Origin: Rhizophagus clarus
Lineage: Eukaryota; Glomeromycota; Glomeromycetes; Glomerales; Glomeraceae
Direction of reading: 5' to 3'
DNA: 64,000 nucleotides
NCBI GenBank assembly: GCA_015698045.1
Contig: BLAL01000187.1
Location: 310,001 to 374,000 of the forward strand
In this document: one piece after another, positions 21,697-34,380 of the stretch
Position numbering within the stretch: the stretch's first letter is position 1
Layout: each line of letters starts with the position of its first letter
The notes under the pieces: generated by a model
Seen by the model: only the letters and a program-made list of their open reading frames with translations
What the model was told of the DNA's origin: nothing
The model's database searches: none
Made by a program: the position numbers and the translations under genes

Positions 21697-23336
21697 ATGG
21701 AGCAACAACATCATCAACAAAATTTATCACATTTATCGTCATCAGAGGATATTTCAATGTATCATCGAATGAATTTTGAATATGCTCAATTAAAATTTCA
21801 AAATCAACAAAATAATCATATTTCACGAGAACAAGATCAATCTTTTGGATCTGCTTTACCAAATACTCAACGACAACAGCAAAATTATGTTTCTCCTTCA
21901 AAAATGTCATCTCATCCACTTCGTTATCATTCTTCTGATGATTTTTCTGCTGCGCCACAACCTCCTCCTTCTTGTTCATCTTGTTCTTCATATTTTCAAT
22001 TAAATTCACAATCAAACATGTCCTCTTCTTTAATTCAACCTCCGCAAGATATTGTATTATATCCTGATGGTCCTCAACAACATCATTATTTACCAATGTT
22101 TCCTTCAACTTCTCCGACTTCAACAAATTCTACCGTTGCAACTTCTACGTCTCTTCAACAATTTCAACCTTCCGTACCACTTTCTCATGATAATTGTTTT
22201 GCAAAATCTTCCGGTCCCACTCCTCCGTTAACTCCTCCTGGTTATTATCGTACTATGGATAAGAAATCTTGTTCTACTTTACTTGTAAAAAAATCTGACG
22301 GTGTTGTAGTAAGTTTGTTGAACGATGATGATGAATCTTCTTCTTCTTCCATGAATTTGATGCATGTACAAGATTCTTTTACTGGTAAAATCACCGATGA
22401 TACCTTTGTACAACGTAAAAAACAACATAATCCTTCTGCAACAAATCCTGCAACTGGTAATAAACGTAAATATATTTGTACTTATCCTAATTGTGGAAAA
22501 GGTTTTACTACGAGGTATTTTATATTTATTATTTTCTATTATTTCATTTTTGTACTTTTTACCCGATCCGAAATTAATTCTGTGGTTTTTTTTTTTCTTT
22601 TGATCGCATATAATTTATAATATTGGCAATGATTACCTAATCATCATGGATGATCACAACAATAATTTAAATTACAATTAAAATTAGTGGACATTTGGCT
22701 AGACATAATAGAATACATACCGGCGAAAAGAATTTCCAATGTTTAATGCCTGGTTGTACATCAAAATTTTCAAGACAAGATAATATGATGCAACATTATC
22801 GTACTCATTTGTCTGTAAAAAGTCGTAGAGGTTCAAAAGGCGTTAGTAATAATACATTGAATCATCAATCCACACATCACACTCCAGCTTTACAAGAATC
22901 TTATTCAAAAAGAGTGAAACGATTGCCTAATAATAATAATAATTTTCCAGAGCGTGTTGAGGGACAATATAATAATAATAATAATGATAATAGTAATAAT
23001 ATCACTTGTAATACTAATATTTCATTAATGTTGCCTCCGACACCATTAACCACTCCGACTTCAACATCTGTTAATGGTTATAATTTCGTTTCGGATGGAA
23101 ATGATACTTCTTTGCCACCCGTACGTTCAATAATTTCTGAATCTGAACAAGTGGTGTTACCTCCAATTCGTACTTTGGCTCCTCCAATACTGTCCCCTCA
23201 ATCTATGAAATTACCTCAACCTTCTTATACTTTTCAACAAAATATGGAATTGGACAATAATCCCCATTTAATGAGTAATAGTCAACGACGAAACGATTTT
23301 CAACCTACGAATAGTTATGTTAGTATAATAGGTTGA
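21697..23336 (+). CDS. Nrg1-like C2H2 zinc-finger transcription factor
   Basis: Two exons, 21697-22514 and 22688-23336, joined by a 173-nt GT-AG intron that splits finger 1; the product is 488 aa. Finger 1 is CTYPNC...H279/H283 (C261, C266) and finger 2 is CLMPGC...H309/H313 (C291, C296). The linked core GFTTSGHLARHNRIHTGEK, then SRQDNMMQHYRTH, is very close to the DNA-binding core of fungal Nrg1/Nrg2 repressors. The rest is low-complexity: Gln/His/Ser/Pro-rich N-terminus, a PTPPLTPPG stretch, Asn-rich and PPTPLTTPTS segments after the fingers. Expected role (family knowledge): nuclear sequence-specific regulator, in yeasts a repressor of glucose- and filamentation-related genes. Orthology outside the fingers cannot be judged. 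The ATG at 21697 follows an in-frame stop-rich leader. Confidence 0.85.
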
Positions 23337-24404
23337 TTCATAATTTTTTTCTTAGTTGAGGTCTTTTTGATAATCGTTATTTATCAAGTCGGATACATTT
23401 TTATTTTTTACCCTTTTCTTTTCCTTATCAAATTTGTAATATAATTTTCGTTTTTATTTGTAATTAGTTTTTTTTTTTCTTTTCCCTATTGACTATCGAC
23501 TTTTTTTTTTCTTGCTCTTTTTCAAATCATTTTATATCATTTTTAATCATTTCATCGAACCGTACGATACTTATAAAAAGAACAATTTTAAATATGAAAC
23601 AAAAAATGAAACAAAACAAACAAACAAATATAAACAGTTAAATTAAAAATAATTTTTTTTTTTTTTTTTTATCATCAAGAAAAGCAAAGCATATATTAGT
23701 TTATTTTTTCTCCTTTTTGTTTATTTTGCTTTTATTATTATTATTATTATTTTATATAGTATTATATAATTATAATTATTGCTTTTCATTAATTTCCTTT
23801 TATCAAGGAGTAATCTTTTAATTTGAAAGATATTTTTTATTTTTATTTTTATTTTATTTATTTATTTATTTATTTTTTTTTTTCTAAACGACAAAGAAAA
23901 AAAAAAAATAATATTTTGCAAAAAAAAAGCGATAACATATAATTTTATTTTCAATTCGAAAAATTCGAAAAAAAAAAAAAAAATAATAATAATTGATATT
24001 TTCTTAGATAGGAAAAAAAAAAGAAAAGAAAGAAAAGAAAAAAAAAATGTATAAAAGAATTCGAAAAACAATAATAATCAAGAAAAACAGGCATTTTTTT
24101 TAAACATACAATTAATTACATTATTACACGTTAATAATATATATATATATAATATATATATATTACAATATTTTTTTTTTTTACATAATAATGTACAAAC
24201 AACAACAACGTTTTTTTTTTTATAATATATATATATAATTTAGATATAAATTTTTTATTATAATATATATATATATATTTATATATATATATATATATAT
24301 TTTTAGAATAATCTTATTTTAAACGTTTTTTTATCTTCGATAGATTTTTTGTTTTTCATTTCAGATTTTTTTTTTTTTTTTAAAGCATTTTTTTTTTTCC
24401 TTTT

Positions 24405-24438
<34 letters not shown>

Positions 24439-24648
24439 AGCAATTAAATTTTTTTTTTCTAAAACAAATTATATATATATTTTTTTGATTCTTTTTGTTT
24501 TTTTTTTTGTTTTTGTTTTTTTTTTCTTTTTCTTTTTCTTTTTTCCATTTATTTAATTTATTTTTTTTTTCTTCATGCCCATTTTTTTTTTTTCTTGATG
24601 AAAAAAAAAAAAATTTAAGTTATTTCTTGATGAAATTATTTCTTGATG

Positions 24649-24681
<33 letters not shown>

Positions 24682-25250
24682 TTTACGTTTTTTTTTTTTT
24701 TTTTTATTAGATTTCCTAATTTTGTATATTTTTTTTTTACCTTTTTTTTTTCCTGAACAATTTTTGCATCGCATTGAATTTTATAGAATTTTTTCATTTT
24801 TTTTTTTCCTCAAGAATCTAAAAAAAAAGCAGCGCTTTTTTTTTTTTTTTTTAAAGGAAAAAAAAAAACATTTCTAGCACCACAAATAAAATAAGTAATA
24901 ATTAATTATTTGTGAATCATTAGCATTAGTCCATCGCATTGAAATATCATGTAATTTCATGATGCAGTTTCTTTCAATCAGAAAAAGATCCGCCTTAAAG
25001 AAATCATGAAGATTAATAAAGATCATGCATTAATATGTATGTAACGTCCACGTGGCTTTATAGTTTTTATAGTGTTTATGATGTTTATAATAATACTTTA
25101 TTGTCCAAATTGTTCAAAAATTTGAAATGTTACATTATAATTAACATATCTGATATATGAATACATAAAATATATTATATCTTCTCTTGAATTGGCAGAA
25201 TGAGTTTTTAACTTAACTTTTTTTTTTTTTAATCAATACAAAACAAATCA
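23337..25250. other. Convergent 3' intergenic region, homopolymer-rich
   Basis: This lies between the 3' ends of the Nrg1-like gene and DDB1. It includes long (AT)n runs (about 24140-24300), many T and A tracts (24360-24860), and repeated TTTCTTGATGAAA-like blocks near 24595-24650. Frames at 23862, 24495 and 24553 consist of Phe/Lys homopolymers and are not supported. Only the last 350 bp is less biased. Confidence 0.4.
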
Positions 25251-28200
25251 TTAATGTATCCTCGTATATTCTTCTACTATTTTCAATAAATCGTCCACCT
25301 TTTTGCCTAATGTATTAGCAATTTCTGCCATGTCTTTACGGGGTAAATCTAGAAAAGATTCTATTAAATCTCCGTCAATAAAATCTCGTACATCACGTGA
25401 TCGATATTCGTTCTGAAAAACTCGCCATCTTTATAAAGAACATTTGCAAGTTAAGGAGAATTAATTTAATGGTGATAATAACGATGACGATAAAAATGAT
25501 AATAAAGGATACTCTGAATGAGTTAATCCACCAATAGGACCGATGGTTTTGTCTATACAACTTTCCAACTTTTGTAAAAAGTTGAACCTTTCTTCTGATA
25601 TGGTTGCAATAACACCGATTGCACCAGAAACTGTACAAAATAACAAAGTTTTTGAAGCGATAGGTTCAATGTCTGGATTATTCATAGCCAAGGATCCTAA
25701 TATATACAATGTGTTTTTTTTTTTTGTTAATCTTAAATTTTCATATTTTAATAAGATCGTATACATATTTAAAAATATCCAAACCATGTCGTATTCGATT
25801 TATTTGATCACCCAAATGAAATGCACCCACTTCTTCTAGTTTTTTTCTTTCCTCTTCATCTGTTGAATCAGAATTCTTTCTAAGGGTAAAAAGGTTGTGA
25901 TCTGCATCGGAAGCTATGAACTCTTCATCATCAAGAGCTTCGATCGCCAATAACCAGTTTTGATTATAATCTTTAGCTATTAATTCTAACATTTTTTCTC
26001 CTTTTTCCGATTCTTTATATGCTAACAAAGTAACAGATCGCATTAAATCACCAACTATTACAAAATGACCTCGTGAGACAACGTGTAATGCCATAGTAAG
26101 TTCTCTATAATGGCAAACTTCTGTCAATTGTTCTTCTCCTTCTTTAGGATTCCATTCCAAAACGATCACCTAATTTTGGATTTTGAATTAATAGAGAAAA
26201 TGGAAATAAAAGCAATAAATAAAAGTAATGATATACCTTTGAATTTATACCCGCCAATAATTTTCCATTAAACGGTGCACATGTAAAAACTGCACCTCTT
26301 ACTTCTTTTTGGTGAACTAATCTTAATTTAGGCGCATGATCGGCTTCTTTGTCTACGTGAAATACCAGAATTCTACCCCTTTCGGATTCAGGTTCGTTCG
26401 GAAAAACGAATGAAGTTCCAACAATATAATATTCTGGTGCTAATTCTCTTCCTTGTTCGAATTTTACAGAAGTAAGACAGTGAACCCATTCATGTGGCAA
26501 CATTTGATACCAATCATAAACTTTTTTTTTTTTGAAAAATTTTAGATAAATTATTCGTCTTAAAAAAAATATATACATATTATCTTGTGTTCATATATAT
26601 ACTTACATTCAAATGATTGATCATCTAAAATCTTGAAAAATGATAAATGCTCTTGTATGCCAGTTTCAGGATCAGGTACTGGTCTTGTTGTTAAAATTCC
26701 AATAGTACTACTATATTCCTGATGAAATATACGACGTGGCATTTCATTAAGAGGTATTGTCCTAATATGAAGTTTTTGTATTTCATCAATACTTCCAATA
26801 GTTAATCCTTCCTCATGCGTGATCACCAACGATGTTGCCATAGGTGTAGGTCGAAAAGGACACATATACGTCACGTCCTTTATAATAAAAAGTTAAGGGG
26901 TAGAAAAATTAATCATAAAAATAAACAATAAACTCATTTGAATAAGTTAAGTTTTGACTTATTTACTTTTGTATTGACATTAGAATAAAGCAATTTTTTG
27001 TTGCTACTATATATTACTGTTGGCCTATCTGAAGCAGCAAAAACGTGATTCATTCCATTGGATGTGAACGAGGTTAACATTATAGGTTGTGTACCAAGAG
27101 AAAGTTGTTTCTTCTCTGATAATCGACCTGTTTCTGGAGTGAAGATAAAATGAAACAATTGTCCATCGCCCAATGCAGCTATTAGGTAATGATTATACTC
27201 AAAAGTAGTTAATAATACAGAACGAGTAATTGCTGTGCCTTCAAGGGGTTGATTTGCTATTACTTCTAAAGTAGGTAATCTCAATATTTGTACGCCGATT
27301 ATGGTCCAAAGACCTACAGCAACTACTGTAGAATTTATAGGTTTATTAATATCTAATGGACTAATGTTAACGCATGAAATTTCGTATTCTAATTTCGTTG
27401 ATCTAAAGTTAAAAAATAAAATTAGTCTTGAAAAAATTAATAGAAAATTATAGAAAATCGTCTCTTACTTTATTTCCACTAGATCCAAACCTCTTATCTC
27501 GAAATATACCAAGTTTCCACCACCAAGTGCTACTACTACTTGAGTAGGATTTATATCGGCCACAGTAATCTTACTTGAGTCTGGAGTATTCCATTCTGAA
27601 GTGACTCTTTGATTATTTAAATCAATCAATCTTACACTAGTCTCAGTGACCTAATATAAAATTCAAAAATTATTCGAAAAATTAAAATTAGGATAAAGAA
27701 AGAATTTTTTAAACATACTTGCGCAAGTAAATTTCCAATTATATTGGCAGTTGATATAGTGGGGCGGCTCATATCAAAGCCACAATACTGATCTACTTCT
27801 TCTAATTCTTCGCCTTGTGATAATTTTAAAATGCGTGTTTCTCCAATAAAAGATATAACCAACATATCATCATAACTAAATTAAAAAGTGAATTAATTAA
27901 TTAATTTGCGCTCTCAAAAAAAAAGGAAAGTTTCTCTCATAATCGATACATACTCAGCATCAAAGTGTGGACGTAAAGACCAAATACCATTTATTCCAGA
28001 CATATCAAGTGTTGCCTGAACCGTAATGCCAACACCATTACGAATAATTCGTAATGATCCATCTCTTGAACCACCTGAACAAGTAATAACTTGACCCTAT
28101 ATTTACAGTAATAGAACACAATTTAAAAATTAAAAAAAAAAATTCAGATTCTATTTGACTATCGAACACAATCATTTCATACTTGTCCCTGTCGTTCCAA

Positions 28201-30202
28201 ATTTACTACACAAAAGTCCTGTATCGGTGACAAGTTGATAAATTTTTCAAGTATATCAAGCAAAAAGCCTTGCTCATTCTTATCTTGACGTAATCTTATT
28301 AGTTGTGAATCGCCAAAATGTGATCCAACAAAAACATAACTATGATCAAGATAAAGAAGACTTGATGGTACCGAAATCTGTGAATATAAATATGTATGGA
28401 ATAATCAGTTTAAAATATGCAATATATGCCATATTATAATTAAATCTTAGTTTAAAATTCATTCTTTTTACCTTTCCAAGAAAATGGGTATATAAATCTC
28501 CTGTATCGGGTAACACAATTAATATAAGTTGTCCAAATACATCACCAATCAAATATCTTGATCCGTCATCGTCAACAGCCGCAATTCTTATAAAAAGAAA
28601 GTTTCCCAAAAAAATACAATTTAATATCTAATTTGTAAAGACTTGTTGATAGTTACATTAACAAATTCATTTGAGTTATATGGGTGTGAATAAATCAACC
28701 GTATATTAAGGTTGAGTCATTCTACTCTCAAAAACCACATTTGGATTGAGTCTTGGGTCACTGCTTCATAATATGAATTATTTATCAACCCTTAATTCAA
28801 TCCATTGTGAAGTCCCTAATCATTCCAACCAAACTCAAATAAATCTGTGAGTACTATGCTTATTTCATTAGCTTCTACTTGATATATCGTCTGTAGTCGA
28901 AACCCAATCACCGAAAAAATCTTTTTGATGACGATTATGGAAATTTTAATTGAGAAGCCAATTTCTAATTACTAAAGTATTCAATGTCTTTATGTATTTA
29001 TTGAGACTAAAAATCTTTTTATAATAAATAATATTGAATGAAATTTACCCTCTTGCCGCAGTTGGGAATTCCAAATCAATTTGTCGAGGTCTAAAATTAC
29101 CATCGTAATATATAATGGTTTTTGATTGTACAATTAAAAATCCACCTATAAAATATATATAATTAGAGTTTAAGAAAATTAATTACGCGATTATAATTTA
29201 CAAACACCAAACTTCATAACCAACCTTTGGGAACAGAAACTAATAGATTAGAAGTATCATCAATATTAGTCAATTTCCAAGGATTATCTATACATTCTTT
29301 TTCTTTAAGATTTATTCTGTAAGTTTTGATGTGACATTGATTTTTTGAGTCTTCGTATAAAATAGCAATTGTGGGTAATTCCGTGTTATGTAATAAAACC
29401 ATTGATCGAATCAATAATTCCTTTAATCTGCATTAATGCATATTATAAATTAAAATAAAATAAACATTTAATTTATTAATCTTTGATTTTCCAAGAGTTA
29501 AACTTAATAGAATAATTAAACCTTAAGTTAAATGGCTTTTGAATGGTTCCAACGGGTTGATTATTTCTTGACTCTCTTCGGATTTGCTGAGAACTTTTAT
29601 TTAATTGCTGTTTTTGCTTTCCAGAATTTGTCACCATTGGCATCACTGTCAATAATCCTTGATACGCATATAATCCAATCATTCTACAACTAGGATCCAT
29701 TACAGAAAGTACTCCCAATTCTGCAGGTCTTCCGACTCGATATTTAAAATTTCCCGTGGCTTCAGAAATCAATTTTTGATTTTCAACATCATATGAAAGA
29801 ACGAAATATTGATATCGAGCTGTTGCAACAAAAAGAAGATCCGTTGTGCGTCCCTATAACAAATCAAAATCAATCATCATTCTTAAAATAAGATAATCTT
29901 ATCAACGCTCGCAACGTACTCGCGGTCTATATACTTCCATTGCGGAAATTCTGGCATACACGGGCAAATCCATAAATAATTTTAAACCGTTCGGTACGAG
30001 TGTATAGAATTCTAAACGTGTCGTCTTACTTTTAGTGCGAATAATATAAAATAAATCAGCGAACAAGACAGTAATAATATTGCATAAACTCTCAATAAAC
30101 TTACTTCAAAATCAAGTTTGTTTCATCGGGTGCAGAAAAACTTGCCCTCACAGAGGAGACAACTGTACTAGGCTTATGAGCGGTGACCACGTAATTATAC
30201 AT
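25251..30202 (-). CDS. DDB1: DDB1, damage-specific DNA-binding protein 1 / CUL4 adaptor
   Basis: Sixteen exons: 30202-30105, 30028-29920, 29853-29522, 29427-29225, 29145-29049, 28586-28472, 28377-28183, 28096-27954, 27875-27719, 27650-27469, 27402-26967, 26877-26607, 26520-26237, 26169-25785, 25696-25513, 25428-25251. They sum to 3369 nt, 1122 aa, against about 1140 in animals. Family landmarks run from end to end: MYNYVVTAHKPSTVVSSV, GRPAELGVLSVMDPSCRMIG, ALGDGQLFHF, SDRPTVIYSSN, IGSIDEIQKLHIRTIPL, FVIVGDLMRSVTLLAYK, FIDGDLIESFLDL and the C-terminal VEEYTRIH. Three beta-propellers (BPA, BPB, BPC) plus a C-terminal helical domain are expected. In the family it links CUL4-RING ubiquitin ligase to substrate receptors in nucleotide-excision repair and replication control, mainly in the nucleus. 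Intron 5 (29048-28587, 462 nt) is several times longer than the others. Confidence 0.97.
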
Positions 30203-31154
30203 TATTATTACTTGTTTAACTGAGTAATTGAAAAATAGTTATTAAAGTCAGATCGCGCCTTTTCATCAAAAATCTGTACACGTGACTTGCTGTCAAGTCA
30301 CCCCTAAAAATATTGGCACATCAATAATCACCTAGTGGTTTAGTCAGAACCATAGATAGACCAAGGAGAATCAGATACAGAATTAAAATTGGTCGAATTT
30401 TTCTAGAAAAAAATGCAAAATTATTCTCTGTGCCATTGCATTCAACGAAAATAATTGGAGAATGTAGTATGGCATATGATCCTGAAAAGTATGATGAAAG
30501 CTCTGTAGACTTGTCCGAGTTATGAATTTTGTTCAAAGAAACATGGAATATCGTCCTTATTTCACTTTTAGAAATGGTAGTAGTTGTAAAGTTTTTATAA
30601 TATCATGCTATTCCGATAGTGAACTTCTAAAAGGCATGATAACCGAAAGTGCCAATTGTATGAACAAATATTAAAAAAAAATTATGAATTCAATACAATT
30701 TCAGCAATAGATAGGCATTAAAGACAAACTATGCAATTTTATTGAAATTCAAACCATTTTGTACAATTAATTAATATATTTAAAATATAAAAATTTTAAA
30801 ATCTATACAAAAATTCCCTAAATTTATATTTGAAGAAAATAAATAAATCAAAAATGTTTACTAAAAATCTATTAATTTGGTCTGGATTTCAACTTATTAT
30901 TATAGCGAAAAAAAATAGTTCGTGTAAGTAAAAAAATTTCACCCCATATACTTATGCAATTTGATTGTTCTTACAAAGTATAATACGAAAACATGAAAAA
31001 TTTTAAGAACAGAATGATCGTGATTGTATATATTTCTATCATATTGTGCCAGCGAATCTTGATAACCTCTGTATAAATAGTATATTGATTTAAGAGTAAT
31101 ATCATTATGTGTTATAAATCGACAATGGATATCTTAAAATGATCGATCATGCAT
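30203..31154. other. Gap between DDB1 start and sirtuin stop, with coding-like scraps
   Basis: It must hold the DDB1 promoter and the sirtuin 3' end. On the plus strand 30351-30527 reads as an open frame with FLEKNAKLFSVPLHSTKIIG and MAYDPEKYDESSVDLSEL before TGA, and 30544-30675 reads MEYRPYFTFRNGSSCKVFII and on to a stop. Neither matches a family I know. They may be remnants of one broken gene. The remainder to 31154 is A/T-rich with nothing clear. Confidence 0.35.
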
Positions 31155-33714
31155 CTAAGTGAGATAAGGTTTTACATTATTATTTTTCATTGTATTTTCA
31201 TTTCCTTCGCTCTCGTCTCTAATTTCTACCTTGTTATTTTCTTGAATACTTAAATTTTCAATACTTGTTGTCCTTACACCAAGTCCAGACAAATCTCCTT
31301 GTTTCACTACCGCTCCCTCAAATAAATAAACGTGTGGATCCAAAAATCGATACGGTTCAGATTTTTTACATGAGGACGAACCACCAGGCAGTTTTTCATG
31401 AACTAACTCCCATCCAAGCATTCTACAAAGTTCAGGAATTATAATATCACAATCACCAAGAAGTTGCACATCGAACTGCATATGTTTGATGGGTGTTCGA
31501 TTGATAACAATCTGAGGAACGCGATGAGGAATTTGCCCTATTACAAACGAATATAAATTTAAAAAATTAGCCATTTGACATATAGTACTTCAAATATTCC
31601 GAGTTTGTAGCTCCTCCGTTATAATATTTTTTTTTTTTTTTTTCATGAAATACATACAAGTCCATAAGAGACATAAAAAAAAAAAACAAATACTACATAC
31701 CCATTATTTCGCTAACAGGAGCTACCTTCAAGCTACTTCCCATCACAATCAGAAGATCAACTTTTTCTCGGTCTCGAGGAAATGACCGATCAAATTCCGG
31801 AGGAAGTTTTTCGCCAAAAAATACTATGTCAGGTTTCATTATAGAGGCACTTTCTCCTATATCATCGTCATCGGTAGTACATTTAGGACAATACGACACC
31901 CGCTGATTTAGAATGTCATCTTTGATTTCGTTACCATCTACTTTATATCCGCACACAATACAGCTTGCAGTTGCAAAAGATCCTATATTTGTAAAGAAGA
32001 AAGAATTATGGACCTTTATCCTAATATTTCTTTTATAAATTATTTATAAAATATAATACCATGACATTGTAAAACATTTTCAATTCCAGCAACTTGTTCA
32101 AGTGTATCTATATTTTGTGTGTAATTTCTCAAGAGCTTCCCCTTTTCCTCCAATAGCTTTACAAAATAATGTGAAGGTGAAGGTGTGAAATTGCTGGGGT
32201 AAATTTCCTGTATGTTAAATTCAAATTCATATATTAAAAAAAAAATTTTTTTTTTAAAAAAATAAATTGTTATGTAATAACCAAAATATGAAACAACCTT
32301 TGCAAATGAATAAAAGACTTCAGGACAATCTCTAAAATAATTGATATCGAACATATCTTGTGGATCATCCAGGTCAAATTCAGATAATCTAGAATAAATA
32401 CCATTTTCTGATCGAAAATCAGGAATACCACATGAAACGGACACCTAATTATTTTCATCACATATTAACACATGTCATGAATCTTATGTGGATGGAAATC
32501 TTTTTTTTTTTTGATAAATGAATATATGTTACACACCCCTGCACCTGTCAGAACCATAATGTTTTTTGATACTCGTAATAATTCGATTACGTCTTCTAAG
32601 GCATTAACGTTTGGTAATTTTTTACGTTGTCTAAGAAACTTTTGCACGACTTTACTAAGAACTTGAATTAATTGCACATCAGAAAAATTTATTTTTCCTG
32701 GCTATAATCCAATATGGTTTCGATATGAGAATTTGAGAATATTTAAATCCAAGAAAAATATATTTTAACTTTAACTAACCAATTTGTAATCAAAAGCAAA
32801 AAATAGTTTTTGAAGAGAAATTCCTTTTTCAAAAAAATATTCTTGAATAAAATTTTGTGTTCCTAAAAAATTTATAAATAAAGATGAAATTCAATGCGTA
32901 TAACATTAATTTAGAAATAGACATTATGAGCTAAAAACCTTTCTCTCGAGCTTCCTGCTTATAATACTCAACTTCTTCATCATCCAAGGGCGGAATATCT
33001 ATAATAGGATTCTCGTAAATTAAAACTATATAAAAATTCTTACATCACATACAGCGAATTAAATCAATAAATAAATCTACTTAGATCTTCCTTGTTTATC
33101 AACAATGCTTCATCTTCATCACCATTTTCATGATTCATTTGATCGATAATATCATCGATGGATGAAGTCTCATCGCTACTATCGTTTACGTGGTCACCCT
33201 CGTTCCAATCTTCATCATCATCGTCGTCATCGTCTTCTTTTTCTACATAAATACGATGTTTCCCAGCCACATCTTCATCTAAAATATCCGCCGGTTTTAC
33301 GTAGGGCCCCCCTTTAGAGTCTTCGATTATCTCGACAGCCTCTGGCTGTGAAATGATTGAATTAAGAGTTTCTATTATAGCATATTCTTGGGTAGCTAAA
33401 TTTTGATTGCTCGCTTCTAGACTGAATTGTACAGTCCGTGTCGATGTTTGACACGGCCGAATTGTCTCGTCTGTTGCGACGTAATGGTTATGATTAGCGG
33501 AATGTCCTGAAGATGTGGTCAAATCTTCTTGATTTGAGAAATTAATTGTCTCAACAGGAGTGATGGTTGGAATTGTATATGTGTGTGAAGAAGAGAGTGT
33601 TGAAAAGCATGTCGGATACTGTGAATCGTGATCCGAATCACCCACTCGTATACGTTTGGGCGAACTTAGACTCGTAACTTCAGCAGGATTTTCTTCACGT
33701 CTTCTAGTAAGCAT
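31155..33714 (-). CDS. Sir2/SIRT1-class (class I) NAD-dependent protein deacetylase
   Basis: Eight exons: 33714-33081, 33025-32939, 32862-32780, 32701-32537, 32444-32298, 32207-32060, 31982-31701, 31537-31155; 1929 nt, 642 aa. Residues 1-215 are a low-complexity, acidic N-terminal extension with a run of Asp near 175-185. The sirtuin core starts about 300: [17 protein letters not shown] (about 318-335), [12 protein letters not shown] (402-413), catalytic His421 in [10 protein letters not shown], a zinc site C429, C432, C453, C456, IVFFGE, and [13 protein letters not shown]. The reaction is removal of acyl groups from lysine using NAD+, giving nicotinamide and O-acetyl-ADP-ribose. The core is closest to SIRT1/Sir2/Hst1, which act on histones in the nucleus. 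The gene lies head-to-tail upstream of DDB1 and shares a divergent promoter region with V-ATPase subunit H. Confidence 0.95.
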
Positions 33715-34380
33715 GTTAACACTTTTTCAGAAAAAAATTAACATATAAATTTCCAGTCCCAAAGCTGAGACTACTTGCAAAGTGGTTCAAAGACGACGGC
33801 AATAACGAAAATGTCACGAAGGTGGACTCTTGGGGGGCAAGATCTATTAAAGATGGAATAAGTTTGCAACCTTAAGGTATTTGGGAGAAAATCTGTTTTT
33901 CGCTGTATTTTTTGTGACGTTGTTCTTATTAATGTAGGACGGAATTACTATTCCGTTTAATGATTGGTCAATAAACGACGGATCGTCACACATGTGTATG
34001 GTACACTTTTTTTGTCCTTTTATTAGAATCGTGACTTCTAATTGGATAATAGCTGAATTTTTATCCGATTAACAACAAGCCAAGTTAGTTATCCCATCTC
34101 TATATAGCTAAAACAATCTAATTCTTCTTTTCTTAATTTGATTATACTCTAACTTGATCGGTGATCAGTTATGTGCTACTTAAATATTGTTAATTCTGGT
34201 CAAATTTGGGTTTTCGGCTAAAATTTACAACTTCGGATTATCTAAAAGATATTGTCGATCATTCGGTGTAATCATCTTTCATCTCTACATCTAAGATTTA
34301 CGCCGACTATAGTAAAACAATATAAACCGAGATTATATCTCGATCCGTTTTATCTTTACTTTCTTCATTATTTGTCCACA
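33715..34380. promoter_or_regulatory. Divergent promoter region between sirtuin and V-ATPase subunit H
   Basis: This 666-bp gap separates two diverging start codons, so it must contain both promoters. Composition is less AT-rich than other gaps. A plus-strand frame that opens at 34252 continues in frame into the V-ATPase gene but has no ATG before 34381. I see no motif that I could name with confidence. Confidence 0.5.

Noticed and set aside
24495-24774. Overlapping frames on both strands (Phe-rich and Lys-rich)
   Set aside because: Both are direct products of T and A tracts.
30321-30536. Minus-strand frame of 71 aa
   Set aside because: Antisense to a frame with more protein-like composition; hydrophobic end only reflects local T content.
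34252-34380. Upstream extension of the V-ATPase subunit H frame
   Set aside because: Opens with a non-ATG codon, and the peptide (RCNHLSSLHLRFTP) does not resemble the family N-terminus; ATG 34381 preferred.
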